Assembly (NCBI GenBank): GCA_017654935.2
Contig: CM065687.1
Location: forward strand, 29,163,903 to 29,227,902
DNA: 64,000 bases
DNA from: Phymorhynchus buccinoides
Lineage: Eukaryota > Mollusca > Gastropoda > Neogastropoda > Raphitomidae
Direction: 5' to 3'
The notes under the pieces were generated by a model. The model was not told the origin of the DNA. It did not search any database and saw only the letters and a program-made list of their open reading frames with translations. The translations under genes and the position numbers were made by a program. Below, one piece after another: positions 53,509-64,000 of this stretch. Within the stretch, counting starts at the first letter, position 1, and every line of letters begins with the position of its first letter.

Positions 53509-54160
53509 CAGACCTGCCTACTGCTACGATTTGGCCGTAGCAGCTACGAAAAATAAAGCTTTGCTACGGAGCTACGGCAACCTTAATGTTGCTACGGAAA
53601 AAACTAATTGCCGCCGCATTTTATTTTTGCTTATGCCGTTCCGTAAGAGCAGACGCCGTGTCACGCGCGATAACCTAGTCACTTCCGTTTTTATCAAAGT
53701 GACTGCGCATGCATTCTTATTACTTTCTCTGAAAAAAATGGCGGACTCCAGCAGCAGTAGCGATTCGGGAGATGTTTCAAACAAAAAAACCCGAACCCAA
53801 ACCAGAAAACGAAAATAATCTGGCACACCATCTTGTTCTAAGAAAAAACATCGGCCTGCCGCACAAGTTTTTAAAATAGCTTACACGGAGGAGTGGCCTT
53901 GCATCGTCAGAAGTTGACTCGGTGCGAACCATGCTCGCTGCAGTGCAACCTCTGCCATGCGGACTTCTCTGTGAATCATGGCGGTAGAGACGATTGCCGT
54001 CAACACGTTCAATCGGCGAAACATATTAAGCAGTGCGTTTTGGCTCAGGAAGAGAACAAATCGATTGCCGTTGTTTGTGGATTCTACGGAAAAATTTGCC
54101 ATGCTACTGAAAATTGATGGCTGGGCTACTGATTGGGAAAATTCCAAGTAGGCAGGTCTG
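53509..54160 (+). mobile_element. hAT-like element with CAGACCTG ends, copy 2
   Basis: CAGACCTGCCTACTG is inverted as AAGTAGGCAGGTCTG, with GCTAAG on both sides (53503-53508 and 54161-54166). It contains a broken transposase N-terminus (see next entry). Confidence 0.78.
53738..54117 (+). pseudogene. Transposase N-terminal remnant with BED-type zinc finger
   Basis: ATG at 53738 opens MADSSSSSDSGDVSNKKTRT, a Ser/Lys-rich leader, stopped at 53816. Reading on in the same frame gives SGTPSCSKKKHRPAAQVFKI and YTEEWPC before another stop. A shifted frame then gives CNLCHADFSVNHGGRDDCRQ then HVQSAKHIKQC. Cys-x2-Cys, then DFS-x2-HGG-x-DD and H-x4-KH, is the zinc finger typical of a group of hAT-related or ZBED-like transposases. 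Two stops and a frameshift, and no catalytic part, make it dead. Confidence 0.72.
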
Positions 54161-54257
54161 GCTAAGTCTGGTTTGTTCATGAACGGTGGTGTTGGGATTA
54201 CGATGGAATGAATTGTGTGTGAAGATTAAAAAAAGATATCCAGAAAATAAATGTAAT

Positions 54258-54643
54258 TACCATAAAAACTGGACTGTAAGACGAATATATAAAAACTGTA
54301 TAAAAGCCTCATCCCTTCAATGGATAAAATAGGTATTTATTCACATATAAGTCGAACCAGTTTATAAGCCGTAGAGAAAATTGTATGTGCACAAACCAAC
54401 ACAAATATATAGAAATTCTACTATCAGAACATGAGTATTTAATGTTCTCAGACACTTTAAACATGAGATTTGAATCTACTGATTACCAAAACCAGTTTTG
54501 AGTCTATAGAAGCTCGAAATAGGCTGAAGAATGTGAACAGAAACAGATTTCATCATACTGATAAATGTAGAACACCTGTCTATAGGCCGCTTGGTCCAAA
54601 GTTGAGGAAAAAAGTAGCGGCTTATAGTCCGCATTTTATGGTA
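54258..54643. mobile_element. MITE with TACCATAAAA-type ends
   Basis: TACCATAAAAACTGGACTGT at the left pairs with TATAGTCCGCATTTTATGGTA at the right. Related by its termini to 45048-45222. Confidence 0.72.
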
Positions 54644-55066
54644 GTTCCACCTGCGTGTGAGGCTTATGGCCTCAATCTGGAGATACTCATGTGCATTACT
54701 TACTTCCTGAGCCAAACATCCTTTACAAGAGAGGTAAAATCAAAGTCAGCGTTTCTTACAAATGTAGGACACTTCTTTTTTTTTTTTTTTTTTTTTTTTA
54801 TTTTTTAGGACACTTCTTTTTCTAGTTTCCAAAGCTCAATCTGAGACTGCTTAGAAGAATTCGTAATGAAAGAAAAAAACCTTTTCTTTTTCTTCTTCAT
54901 CGTTGATCACTAAAAGAAAGAGCAAATTTTACTGTTTTGTACTGACACTGGATCAACATGAGTTGTATTGCTGGCAATTTCTTTACATTTTGAATTTCCG
55001 TCTCATAGGGTCTACATCAAACAGAGTAAAGAAGGTAGGGTTAGCAATATCGGCTGCCAACTTATG

Positions 55067-55392
55067 ACTACTTCTTCTGCATTCCCAGGCCATATGGCCA
55101 TGATAGTTAAGGTACGTATGTGTCCGTTTTTCAGTTTTCACTGGTCTCTCCGCTGTGTACAGCTGACACATTCCGATTTCGGAGGAGCTCAAAGGAGAAA
55201 ACATTTTTGGATGATTTTTTTCGAAAAAAAGGCAGGAGAATGGGCCAATAAGTCAGAAAGATAGTAGATTATAGAAGGCAAAGGGAAAAGGCAGAATCAA
55301 AGAGAGTGGCAGAATAGAGGAAGTTACAAGCACAGAACTTCCAGAAGATGGGGGAACTATTTTTATGAAAGACCCCCCGGTATCCCCACGGG
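55067..55392 (+). repeat. Dispersed SINE-like element, full-length reference copy (326 bp)
   Basis: From CTTCTTCTGCATTCCCAGGC through TTTTCACTGGTCTC, ACACATTCCGATTTCGGAGG, GGAGAATGGGCC, AGAACTTCCAGAAGATGGGG to GGTATCCCCACGGGG. This copy joins the 5' and 3' parts that occur separately elsewhere. I see no clear tRNA-like promoter boxes. Confidence 0.75.
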
Positions 55393-55778
55393 GAAACTTG
55401 TGACTACAATCAGTGATGCTTATGGTTACCGGACACTCAAATTCAAATTCACTTTGTTATAATCTCATAGATTGATAAATTGCTCTCAAAGAGAATGTGA
55501 AAGAGAATTGATCTAAAAAGTGTGGTCATGTTTATATTTTCATTTGTTGAAGGCACCACTGGTTCAACTTCAGTTGTTTTGCCCGTCAAGGTGATTTTTT
55601 ATTTAGCTTCAATCTACGCTGACATTGTTAATATTTTAGCCCCCAAAAGGAATTCTTGTTGCTGTCTGTGAACTTTCCTTGGTAGATTTCTTTTCTGATT
55701 GAGAATTTTGTTTTAATATCTTCAATCAAAAGGAAAACAATAACCAGGGAGTGGATTAAAGTGTTTTTGTTTCTTTTA

Positions 55779-56615
<837 letters not shown>

Positions 56616-56690
56616 ATGATGAAAATCCGTTTAATGTCCTCCGGTCTGAAACAGACACATATGGGACATTAGTAGACATAAAGAAGGATG
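56616..56690 (-). repeat. Dispersed repeat family fragment
   Basis: CCTCCGGTCTGAAACAGACA and TGGGACATTAGTAGAC, as in 6684-6800. Confidence 0.7.
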
Positions 56691-56840
56691 GAAAAATAAA
56701 TGCAATTTTTCTTTTGAGGGGGCAAGTAGAATAATGCTGACAAAAGGGAGAGAATCGCTGGAATGCTTCCTTGTAATGAACATGAAGGATTGGCTTCCCT
56801 TGCATCCGTGCATGTCACTTTTATCAAACAAGCACCTGAG

Positions 56841-57319
56841 GTCGCTGTCCGACGCTAACCGTGTATCTACAAAATTTGACAAAAATAGATTTTTGACTGA
56901 AACTCCTTCCAGTGACCTCACGCAGGTCTTCTATAAATATCTTGTGTCTGCGACCAATGAAAATGCTCAAATTTGTCACATGATACCACGGAAATAATCG
57001 TGTATGTGGCGGGTTGTTGCTGGTTTTGACGCGATAAGCGTGTAACTGGTCACGCTAATCGTGTAACTGCCAGCAGCTGTCGCATCTCCCATTGTGAGAA
57101 CAATGCACTAACTTTGTAACTAACCGTGTAACTGAATTATCACGAAAATTTTGGGTGTTAATGCAACTTTTATTGTGTCACATGTTTACTCATCGGTAAA
57201 GAAGAAGGGTCAAGCGTATATCAAATGGGGATTGACTTTGTAGCAGGCGACAATATGTTTTTTGATGCTCCTGTAAAATCACTGATTGTGTAAATACACG
57301 GTTAGCGTCGGACAGCGAC
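56841..57319 (-). mobile_element. 480-bp inverted-repeat DNA element, copy 2 (reverse)
   Basis: Same ends and interior as 52891-53370 in reverse order, with only scattered single-base differences. Confidence 0.88.
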
Positions 57320-58406
57320 GGTCAACTAGTACAGAAATAACTTTTTGCAATACTTTGTTAACATCTAGTTCATATTACTGTTTCTTCAATAACTCCCACC
57401 CCCCTCTCTCTCTCTCTCTCGTTCTTCCCTTCTACCTCCTTCTTTTCCTTTTCCCAATAATTTACGACAGAACAGGGTCATTTTTTTGCTTGGTGAAAAT
57501 TATGTTGTCCTGGACTTCCATTTTGTTAGGGTCGTTAACTAGGATCCATTTTGCAGGCTCGGAACAAATTCAAGGGTCATTCATCTCCATATGAACCAGA
57601 AGGCCACTTTTGTATACCAACTGATTTCTTTGTAATGGAAGAATAGAACTGTGGTTCTTCACTATTGCAGCCAGGTTTCAATATTAACAAGAATGTCTTT
57701 TCGCAGTGCTCGTGTCTGTTTTAGTATGTGCAAGTAGGTTTAGATTAGTTTCCAGGTCTTGAGCCACAAGACAAGCTTCTGTTTTGAACTGCTGCCATCT
57801 CATAGAGTACTGATGAGTCTTTGCGTTGGTTGGGTCAGTGCGTAAATGCTTGCGTCATTTATTCCAATGACGTTTATTTCTTCCTGCTTTCATGGAGTTA
57901 GAAGGTAAGATTTGAAACCACTCATTTTACGTTAAGGTTTCATCAACGCACTTGGTGTGGGGGGAAAGTTGCCATGGTTACATCTAAGTGTATATAGATA
58001 AAAATGCAACATCCTTATGTACGGTGCGCACTGACCCATACCGGTACGCAATGACCAATTTGTCATAGTCTTCAGAAATCCGTTTGCTTCTAGAAAACGG
58101 TTTCAGTTACAAACCAGAGCGTTGATACAGTGGAAGCAGAAACATTTTAACAGACGCTGGTGATCTAAATCTTTTCCAATATCGAACTGGAGATCCACAA
58201 TTTGACGTCATATTACGATAATGCCTTAAGGGGTACGCAACCCCCCTCAGTACTCTAGTCTACAGCTAATATTGTGATGACCATTCTTTGATCTGTGAAA
58301 GGGAAAAGAATGGTGCGTCCAGACTTCAAAGAAAGAAGATTAACCTTTTTCAGATGTTAGATGCCCAAAGCTTTAGAAATCACTTTTCACTTTTCAATGG
58401 TACCGT
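57320..58406. other. Non-coding, no gene seen
   Basis: AT-rich DNA with a (TC)n run at about 57402-57420. No recognised feature. Confidence 0.35.
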
Positions 58407-58872
58407 TTAAAGGGACACCCTGACGGATGTGTTTTTGCAAGAAACACGTCGAGATCACCAGAAAGACAGCCTTTTCAAGGATCGGAACACTCACTTTGCT
58501 CTGGTTTCCTAGCAATCAAACCGTCAAAACGGCGATTCCTCCTTGGCGGAGTTGCCGGAGAGAGAAGCCATTTTGGACGGGGTGGGTGGAGGCCACTCAA
58601 GAGTGGTTGAAGCTTTTTCTTTTTCGTAGTGCAGAAAAAAAGGAGCTATTTCCTTTGTTGTGAGCGAAACTCCTTTTGGCAAACTGTTATAAAATGGCTA
58701 TTAAAAAAAAAGGGCTTGTATTGTGGAAATTTCGTGCAAACGATTTGGTCTGACTCGGGCCACCATTAGAAAAAAAAAAGGTAAAGTGAGTGTTGCGATA
58801 TATGTAAAGGGTGTTTTCCTGGTGATGTCGACGTGTTTCTTGCAAAAACTCATCCGTCAGGGTGCCCTTTAA
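58407..58872. mobile_element. TTAA-flanked inverted-repeat element, 466 bp
   Basis: TTAAAGGGACACCCTGACGG at the left is inverted as CCGTCAGGGTGCCCTTTAA at the right; arms of about 60 bp also share TTTTGCAAGAAACACGTCGA. TTAA at both tips. Interior frames are not recognisable as transposase. Confidence 0.83.
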
Positions 58873-59080
58873 AAGAAATGATTGGAACAGACAAGAGAAG
58901 GAAGGGACCACCACAAAAAAATGTGGAGAGCAGAATGAAGAACACAGTAGCCTAGATAGGAAGGGATCTTCTTCTTTTTCTTCTGCGTTCCCAGGCCAAA
59001 GGAAAAATGGTGTTTTACGTCCTCTCGGTCTGGAACAGACACATATGAGACATTTTGCAGATACAAAGATGGTAGCGGTT

Positions 59081-59408
59081 CCATAGCCGATGAGGTTTAC
59101 CCGAGGCGTGGTTACCGCTACACCTATCTGTATTAATTTAAAAAATCGGGACTTTACTGGTTTCGTACTGCCTCCGGGCATTGCCTCCAGTATTGTTCCC
59201 ACCATATTTGTATTTACAAATGTCCCATATGTGTCTGATTCAGACCAAGAGGACGTAAAACACCATTTTCGCCACAAAGATGGTGGGAACAATAGCCTAC
59301 TGGAGGCAATGCCCGGAGGCAGTGCAACACCAGTAAAGTCCCGATTTTTTTAACAATACAGATAGGTGTAGCGGTAACCACGCCTCGGTTAAACCTCATC
59401 GGCTATGG
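59081..59408. mobile_element. Long palindrome built from a dispersed repeat
   Basis: CCATAGCCGATGAGG at the left is inverted as CCTCATCGGCTATGG at the right; arms of about 130 bp include GGCGTGGTTACCGCTACACC and CGGGACTTTACTGG. The centre (about 59210-59275) contains CAAATGTCCCATATGTGTCT and GAGGACGTAAAACACC. One arm alone is found at 42655-42835. Confidence 0.83.
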
Positions 59409-59531
59409 TGACCCAGGCCATACGGCCATAATGGGTAAGGTACGTATGTGTCCGGTTTTCACTTTTCACTGGTTTCCCCGCTGCGTACAGCCGACACTTT
59501 CCGATTTCGGAGGAGCTCAAAGGAGAAAAGT
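59409..59531 (+). repeat. Dispersed SINE-like element, 5' part, abutting the large array
   Basis: CATACGGCCATAATGGGTAA, TTTTCACTGGTTTCCCCG, CTTTCCGATTTCGGAGGAGC and TCAAAGGAGAAAAG, then the 16-bp array starts at once. The usual 3' half of the element is missing here. Confidence 0.75.
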
Positions 59532-62500
59532 TATGTGGCCCCAACTCTATGTGGCCCCGTCTCTATGTGGCCCCAACTCTATGTGGCCCCGTCTCTATGT
59601 GGCCCCAACTCTATGTGGCCCCGTCTCTATGTGGCCCCAACTCTATGTGGCCCCGTCTCTATGTGGCCCCAACTCTATGTGGCCCCGTCTCTACATGGCC
59701 CCAACTCTATGTGGCCCCGTCTCTACATGGCCCCAACTCTATGTGGCCCCGTCTCTATGTGGCCCCAACTCTATGTGGCCCCGTCTATATGTGGCCCCGT
59801 CTCTATGTGGCCCCAACTCTATGTGGCTCCGTCTCTACATGGCCCCAACTCTATGTGGCCCCGTCTCTATGTGGCCCCGTCTCTACATGGCCCCAACTCT
59901 ATGTGGCCCCGTCTCTATGTGGCCCCGTCTCTATGTGGCCCCAACTCTATGTGGCCCCATCTCTACATGGCCCCAACTCTATGTGGCCCCGTCTCTATGT
60001 GGCCCCAACTCTATGTGGCCCCGTCTCTATGTGGCCCCGTCTCTATGTGGCCCCGTCTCTATGTGGCCCCGTCTCTATGTGGCCCCAACTCTATGTGGCC
60101 CCGTCTCTACATGGCCCCAACTCTATGTGGCTCCGTCTCTATGTGGCCCCAACTCTATGTGGCCCCGTCTCTACATGGCCCCAACTCTATGTGGCCCCGT
60201 CTCTATGTGGCCCCAACTCTATGTGGCCCCGTCTCTATGTGGCCCCAACTCTATGTGGCCCCGTCTCTATGTGGCCCCAACTCTATGTGGCCCCGTCTCT
60301 ACATGGCCCCAACTCTATGTGGCCCCGTCTCTATGTGGCCCCAACTCTATGTGGCCCCGTCTCTACATGGCCCCAACTCTATGTGGCCCCGTCTCTATGT
60401 GGCCCCAACTCTATGTGGCCCCAACTCTATGTGACCCCGTCTCTACATGGCCCCAACTCTATGTGGCCCCGTCTCTATGTGGCCCCGTCTCTATGTGGCT
60501 CCGTCTCTATGTGGCCCCAACTCTATGTGGCCCCGTCTCTATGTGGCCCCGTCTCTATGTGACCCCAGCTCTATGTGGCCCCGTCTCTATATGGCCCCAA
60601 CTCTATGTGGCCCCGTCTCTATGTGGCCCCAACTCTATGTGGCCCCGTCTCTATGTGGCCCCGTCTCTATATGACCCCAACTCTATGTGGCCCCGTCTCT
60701 ATGTGGCCCCAACTCTATGTGGCCCCGTCTCTATGTGGCCCCAACTCTATGTGGCCCCGTCTCTATGTGGCCCCAACTCTATGTGGCCCCGTCTCTATGT
60801 GGCCCCAACTCTATGTGGCCCCGTCTCTATGTGGCCCCAACTCTATGTGGCCCCGTCTCTACATGGCCCCAACTCTATGTGGCCCCGTCTCTACATGGCC
60901 CCAACTCTATGTGGCCCCGTCTCTATGTGGCCCCAACTCTATGTGGCCCCAACTCTATGTGGCCCCGTCTATATGTGGCCCCGTCTCTATGTGGCCCCAA
61001 CTCTATGTGGCTCCGTCTCTACATGGCCCCAACTCTATGTGGCCCCGTCTCTATGTGGCCCCGTCTCTATGTGGCCCCGTCTCTACATGGCCCCAACTCT
61101 ATGTGGCCCCGTCTCTATGTGGCCCCGTCTCTATGTGGCCCCAACTCTATGTGGCCCCGTCTCTACATGGCCCCAACTCTATGTGGCCCCGTCTCTATGT
61201 GGCCCCAACTCTATGTGGCCCCGTCTCTATGTGGCCCCGTCTCTATGTGGCCCCGTCTCTATGTGGCCCCGTCTCTATGTGGCCCCAACTCTATGTGGCC
61301 CCGTCTCTACATGGCCCCAACTCTATGTGGCTCCGTCTCTATGTGGCCCCAACTCTATGTGGCCCCGTCTCTACATGGCCCCAACTCTATGTGGCCCCGT
61401 CTCTATGTGGCCCCAACTCTATGTGGCCCCGTCTCTATGTGGCCCCAACTCTATGTGGCCCCGTCTCTATGTGGCCCCAACTCTATGTGGCCCCGTCTCT
61501 ACATGGCCCCAACTCTATGTGGCCCCGTCTCTACATGGCCCCAACTCTATGTGGCCCCGTCTCTACATGGCCCCAACTCTATGTGGCCCCGTCTCTATGT
61601 GGCCCCAACTCTATGTGGCCCCAACTCTATGTGACCCCGTCTCTACATGGCCCCAACTCTATGTGGCCCCGTCTCTATGTGGCCCCAACTCTATGTGGCT
61701 CCGTCTCTATGTGGCCCCAACTCTATGTGGCCCCGTCTCTATGTGGCCCCGTCTCTATGTGACCCCAGCTCTATGTGGCCCCGTCTCTATATGGCCCCAA
61801 CTCTATGTGGCCCCGTCTCTATGTGGCCCCAACTCTATGTGGCCCCGTCTCTATGTGGCCCCGTCTCTATATGACCCCAACTCTATGTGGCCCCGTCTCT
61901 ATATGGTCCCAACTCTATGTGGCCCCGTCTCTATGTGGCCCCAACTCTATGTGGCCCCGTCTCTATGTGGCCCCAACTCTATGTGGCCTCGTCTCTATAT
62001 GGCCCCAACTCTATGTGGCCCCGTCTCTATGTGGCCCCGTCTCTATATGACCCCAACTCTATGTGGCCCCGTCTCTATATGGCCCCAACTCTATGTGGCC
62101 CCGTCTCTATGTGGCCCCAACTCTATGTGGCCCCGTCTCTATGTGGCCCCAACTCTATGTGGCCCCAACTCTATGTGGCCCCGTCTCTATATGGCCCCAA
62201 CTCTATGTGGCCCCGTCTCTATATGGCCCCAACTCTATGTGGCCCCGTCTCTATGTGGCCCCAACTCTATGTGGCCCCGTCTCTATGTGGCCCCAACTCT
62301 ATGTGGCCCCGTCTCTATGTGGCCCCAACTCTATGTGGCCCCGTCTCTATGTGGCCCCAACTCTATGTGGCCTCGTCTCTATATGGCCCCAACTCTATGT
62401 GGCCCCGTCTCTATGTGGCCCCAACTCTATGTGGCCCCGTCTCTATATGACCCCAACTATATGTGGCCCCGTCTCTATATGGCCCCAACTCTATGTGGCC

Positions 62501-62804
62501 CCGTCTCTATATGACCCCAACTATATGTGGCCCCGTCTCTATATGGCCTCAACTCTATGTGGCCCCGTCTCTATATGACCCCAACTATATGTGGCCCCGT
62601 CTCTATGTGGCCCCAACTCTATGTGGCCCCGTCTCTATGTGACCCCAACTCTATGTGGCCCCGTCTCTATGTGGCCCCAACTCTATGTGGCCCCGTCTCT
62701 ATGTGGCCCTAACTCTATGTGGCCCCGTCTCTATGTGACCCCAACTCTATGTGGCCCCGTCTCTATATGGCCCCAACTCTATGTGGCCCCGTCTCTACGT
62801 GACC
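59532..62804 (+). repeat. Large minisatellite: about 204 copies of a 16-bp unit, with 1.2-kb higher-order duplication
   Basis: Two main unit types alternate: ATGTGGCCCCAACTCT and ATGTGGCCCCGTCTCT, with variants ACATGGCC, ATATGGCC, ATGTGACC, TGGCTCC and GGCCTC. Rare variants recur about 1.2 kb apart: CCGTCTATAT at 59781 and 60965 (1184 bp = 74 units), and the lines at 60421 and 61621, 60541 and 61741, 60121 and 61321 (1200 bp = 75 units). So a block of about 75 units was duplicated, with a one-unit slip. Variants ATATGG and ATATGACC cluster after 61780. Long open frames are a by-product: 16 is 1 modulo 3, so every forward frame reads a 16-residue cycle such as YVAPSLCGPNSMWPRL. Confidence 0.97.
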
Positions 62805-62840
62805 GTGTGTCTTTATGTTCTATTTCATATGTTCCCACGG

Positions 62841-62910
62841 ATTAGGGTTAGGTTTAGGGAAACGGTTTGGGGCATGCCTAATGGTTAGTGTTTTGGTTAG
62901 GGTTAGGAAA
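62841..62910 (+). repeat. Degenerate TTAGGG-type spacer between two arrays
   Basis: GGATTAGGGTTAGGTTTAGGG at 62840-62860 and GGTTAGGGTTAGG near 62895-62907, separated by CGGTTTGGGGCATGCC. Confidence 0.8.
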
Positions 62911-62942
62911 AACAAAGAGATGGGGGGTGATGTAAGAAGGGG

Positions 62943-63541
62943 TCACACGGGCACGGGGCCATATAGGCACGGGGACACGTAGGCACGAGGACACACAGAG
63001 ACGGGGAGACATAGAGACGAAATTGGTGAAACATGCAGATAGAGAGACAGAGAGACGAAATTGGTGGCACAGAGAGACGGGGAGACTTAATGACGAAATT
63101 GGTGGCACAGAGAGACGGGGAGACTTAATGACGAAAATGGTGACACATAGAGACGGGGAGACTTAATGACGAAATTGGTGACACATAGAGACGGGGAGAC
63201 TTAATGACGAAATTGGTGACACATAGAGACGGGGAGACTTAATGACGAAATTGGTGACACATAGAGACGGGGAGACTTAATGACGACAATGGTGGCACAT
63301 AGAGACGGGGAGACATAGAGACGAAATTGGTGACACATAGAGACATTGATGGCACATAGAGACGAAATCGATGGCACATAGAGACGAAATTGATGGCACA
63401 TAGAGACGAAATTGGTGGCACATAGAGACGAAATTGATGGCACATAGAGACGAAAATGAGACGAAATTGGTGGCACATAGAGACGAAATTGGTGGCACAT
63501 AGAGACGAAATTGGTGGCACATAGAGACGGGGGGCACATAG
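62943..63541 (-). repeat. Second tandem array, related to the 16-bp array in inverted sense
   Basis: Units ACATAGAGACGGGGAGACTT then AATGACGAAATTGGTGAC (about 38 bp), shortening after 63340 to about 22-24-bp units ACATAGAGACGAAATTGGTG. ACATAGAGACGGGG is the reverse complement of CCCCGTCTCTATGT in the left array. Confidence 0.93.
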
Positions 63542-63845
63542 CTAGGTAACCGATGGGAACGGAGGAAGAAGCATCAAGATCAAGGGGATCACGAGGATTT
63601 ATTCAGAAGTCGATCGTTGATAAATGTCTAAGTACTAGGTAATCAGTGAGCTATTCATCCAAGTCAGACGTCAATTTTACCCTGTTGCTGCTTCCCTTCT
63701 CGATTGCGTTGCATCGTTCGTTTCACCCTTTCAATGATGATCAAATGTTTATTGATCATGCTCTCTTTAATTCTCTGGGTACCCTATAGTTACTGGTTAG
63801 TAGCATTTGAATGGCTTGTATAGAGGAACTGAAATGTCGGATAGG

Positions 63846-63846
63846 T

Positions 63847-63930
<84 letters not shown>
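63846..63930. repeat. (CG)n/(GT)n microsatellite
   Basis: Starts with GTGCGCGCGCGCGCGCGTGT, then a pure GT run. Another GT run reaches the window end at 63981-64000. Confidence 0.97.
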
Positions 63931-63931
<1 letters not shown>

Positions 63932-64000
63932 CATACGCGCACGTGTGCATGTGTGTGGTTAATAAAGTTGTCCTTCCATTCTGTGTGTGTGTGTGTGTGT

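Noticed and set aside
55067..55392. tRNA gene or tRNA-derived head in the SINE-like family
   Set aside because: I found no clear A and B box pair at correct spacing, so I call it only SINE-like.
58427..58663. 78-residue frame inside the TTAA element at 58407
   Set aside because: Begins in the terminal inverted repeat and resembles no known protein; most likely chance in a non-autonomous element.
59431..62514. A 1027-codon plus-strand open frame and several overlapping ones
   Set aside because: They run through the 16-bp array. Unit length 16 makes every forward frame read the same 16-residue cycle, and stops appear only where the GTGACC variant falls in frame. No start context, splice site or conserved domain.
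62841..62910. A true chromosome end
   Set aside because: The TTAGGG-like spacer is short, degenerate and internal, with arrays on both sides, and similar blocks sit inside mobile elements elsewhere in the window.

Overview
This is a gene-poor, repeat-rich stretch of a eukaryotic nuclear genome. Spliced genes with GT/AG introns of several kilobases, long (CA)n, (GA)n and homopolymer tracts, TTAGGG-type repeats and many short terminal-inverted-repeat elements point to an animal. The mix of repeats fits a marine mollusc, probably a gastropod, but that is inference from style and not proof.

Three protein-coding genes can be reconstructed. (1) Minus strand, 22022 to 15704: a complete four-exon gene for a 173-residue homologue of NOPCHAP1 (human C12orf45), a chaperone for box C/D snoRNP assembly. 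(2) Plus strand, 27592 to 45446: a complete eight-exon gene for a 572-residue SLC41-type magnesium transporter with two MgtE domains. All splice phases of these two genes agree. They stand head to head about 5.6 kb apart; from memory, human C12orf45 and SLC41A2 are also neighbours on 12q23.3, so this may be old conserved linkage. (3) Minus strand, 1378 to the window start: two exons of an unrecognised single-pass membrane protein, cut by the window edge.

Layout. 1-15.7 kb: the membrane-protein exons, then dispersed repeats, inverted-repeat elements and decayed LINE pieces. 15.7-22.0 kb: NOPCHAP1, whose first intron holds a degenerate array of about 180 bp period. 22-27.5 kb: LINE RNase H remnant, CA tracts, telomere-like repeat element and a second spaced-motif array. 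27.5-45.4 kb: the SLC41 gene; its introns carry two minisatellite arrays (84 and 89 bp) that appear to have grown from the end of exon 4, a four-fold copy of the end of exon 5, a hAT-like insertion and several TTAA-flanked MITEs. 45.4-59.5 kb: minisatellite after the stop codon and many DNA-transposon derivatives. 59.5-62.8 kb: an array of about 204 copies of a 16-bp unit with a 1.2-kb higher-order duplication, followed by a TTAGGG-like spacer and a related array on the opposite strand.

I see no operon, CRISPR array, rRNA gene or convincing tRNA gene. The most unusual features are the minisatellites seeded at exon/intron junctions, the inverted pair of arrays near the right end, and TTAGGG blocks inside several different inverted-repeat elements.
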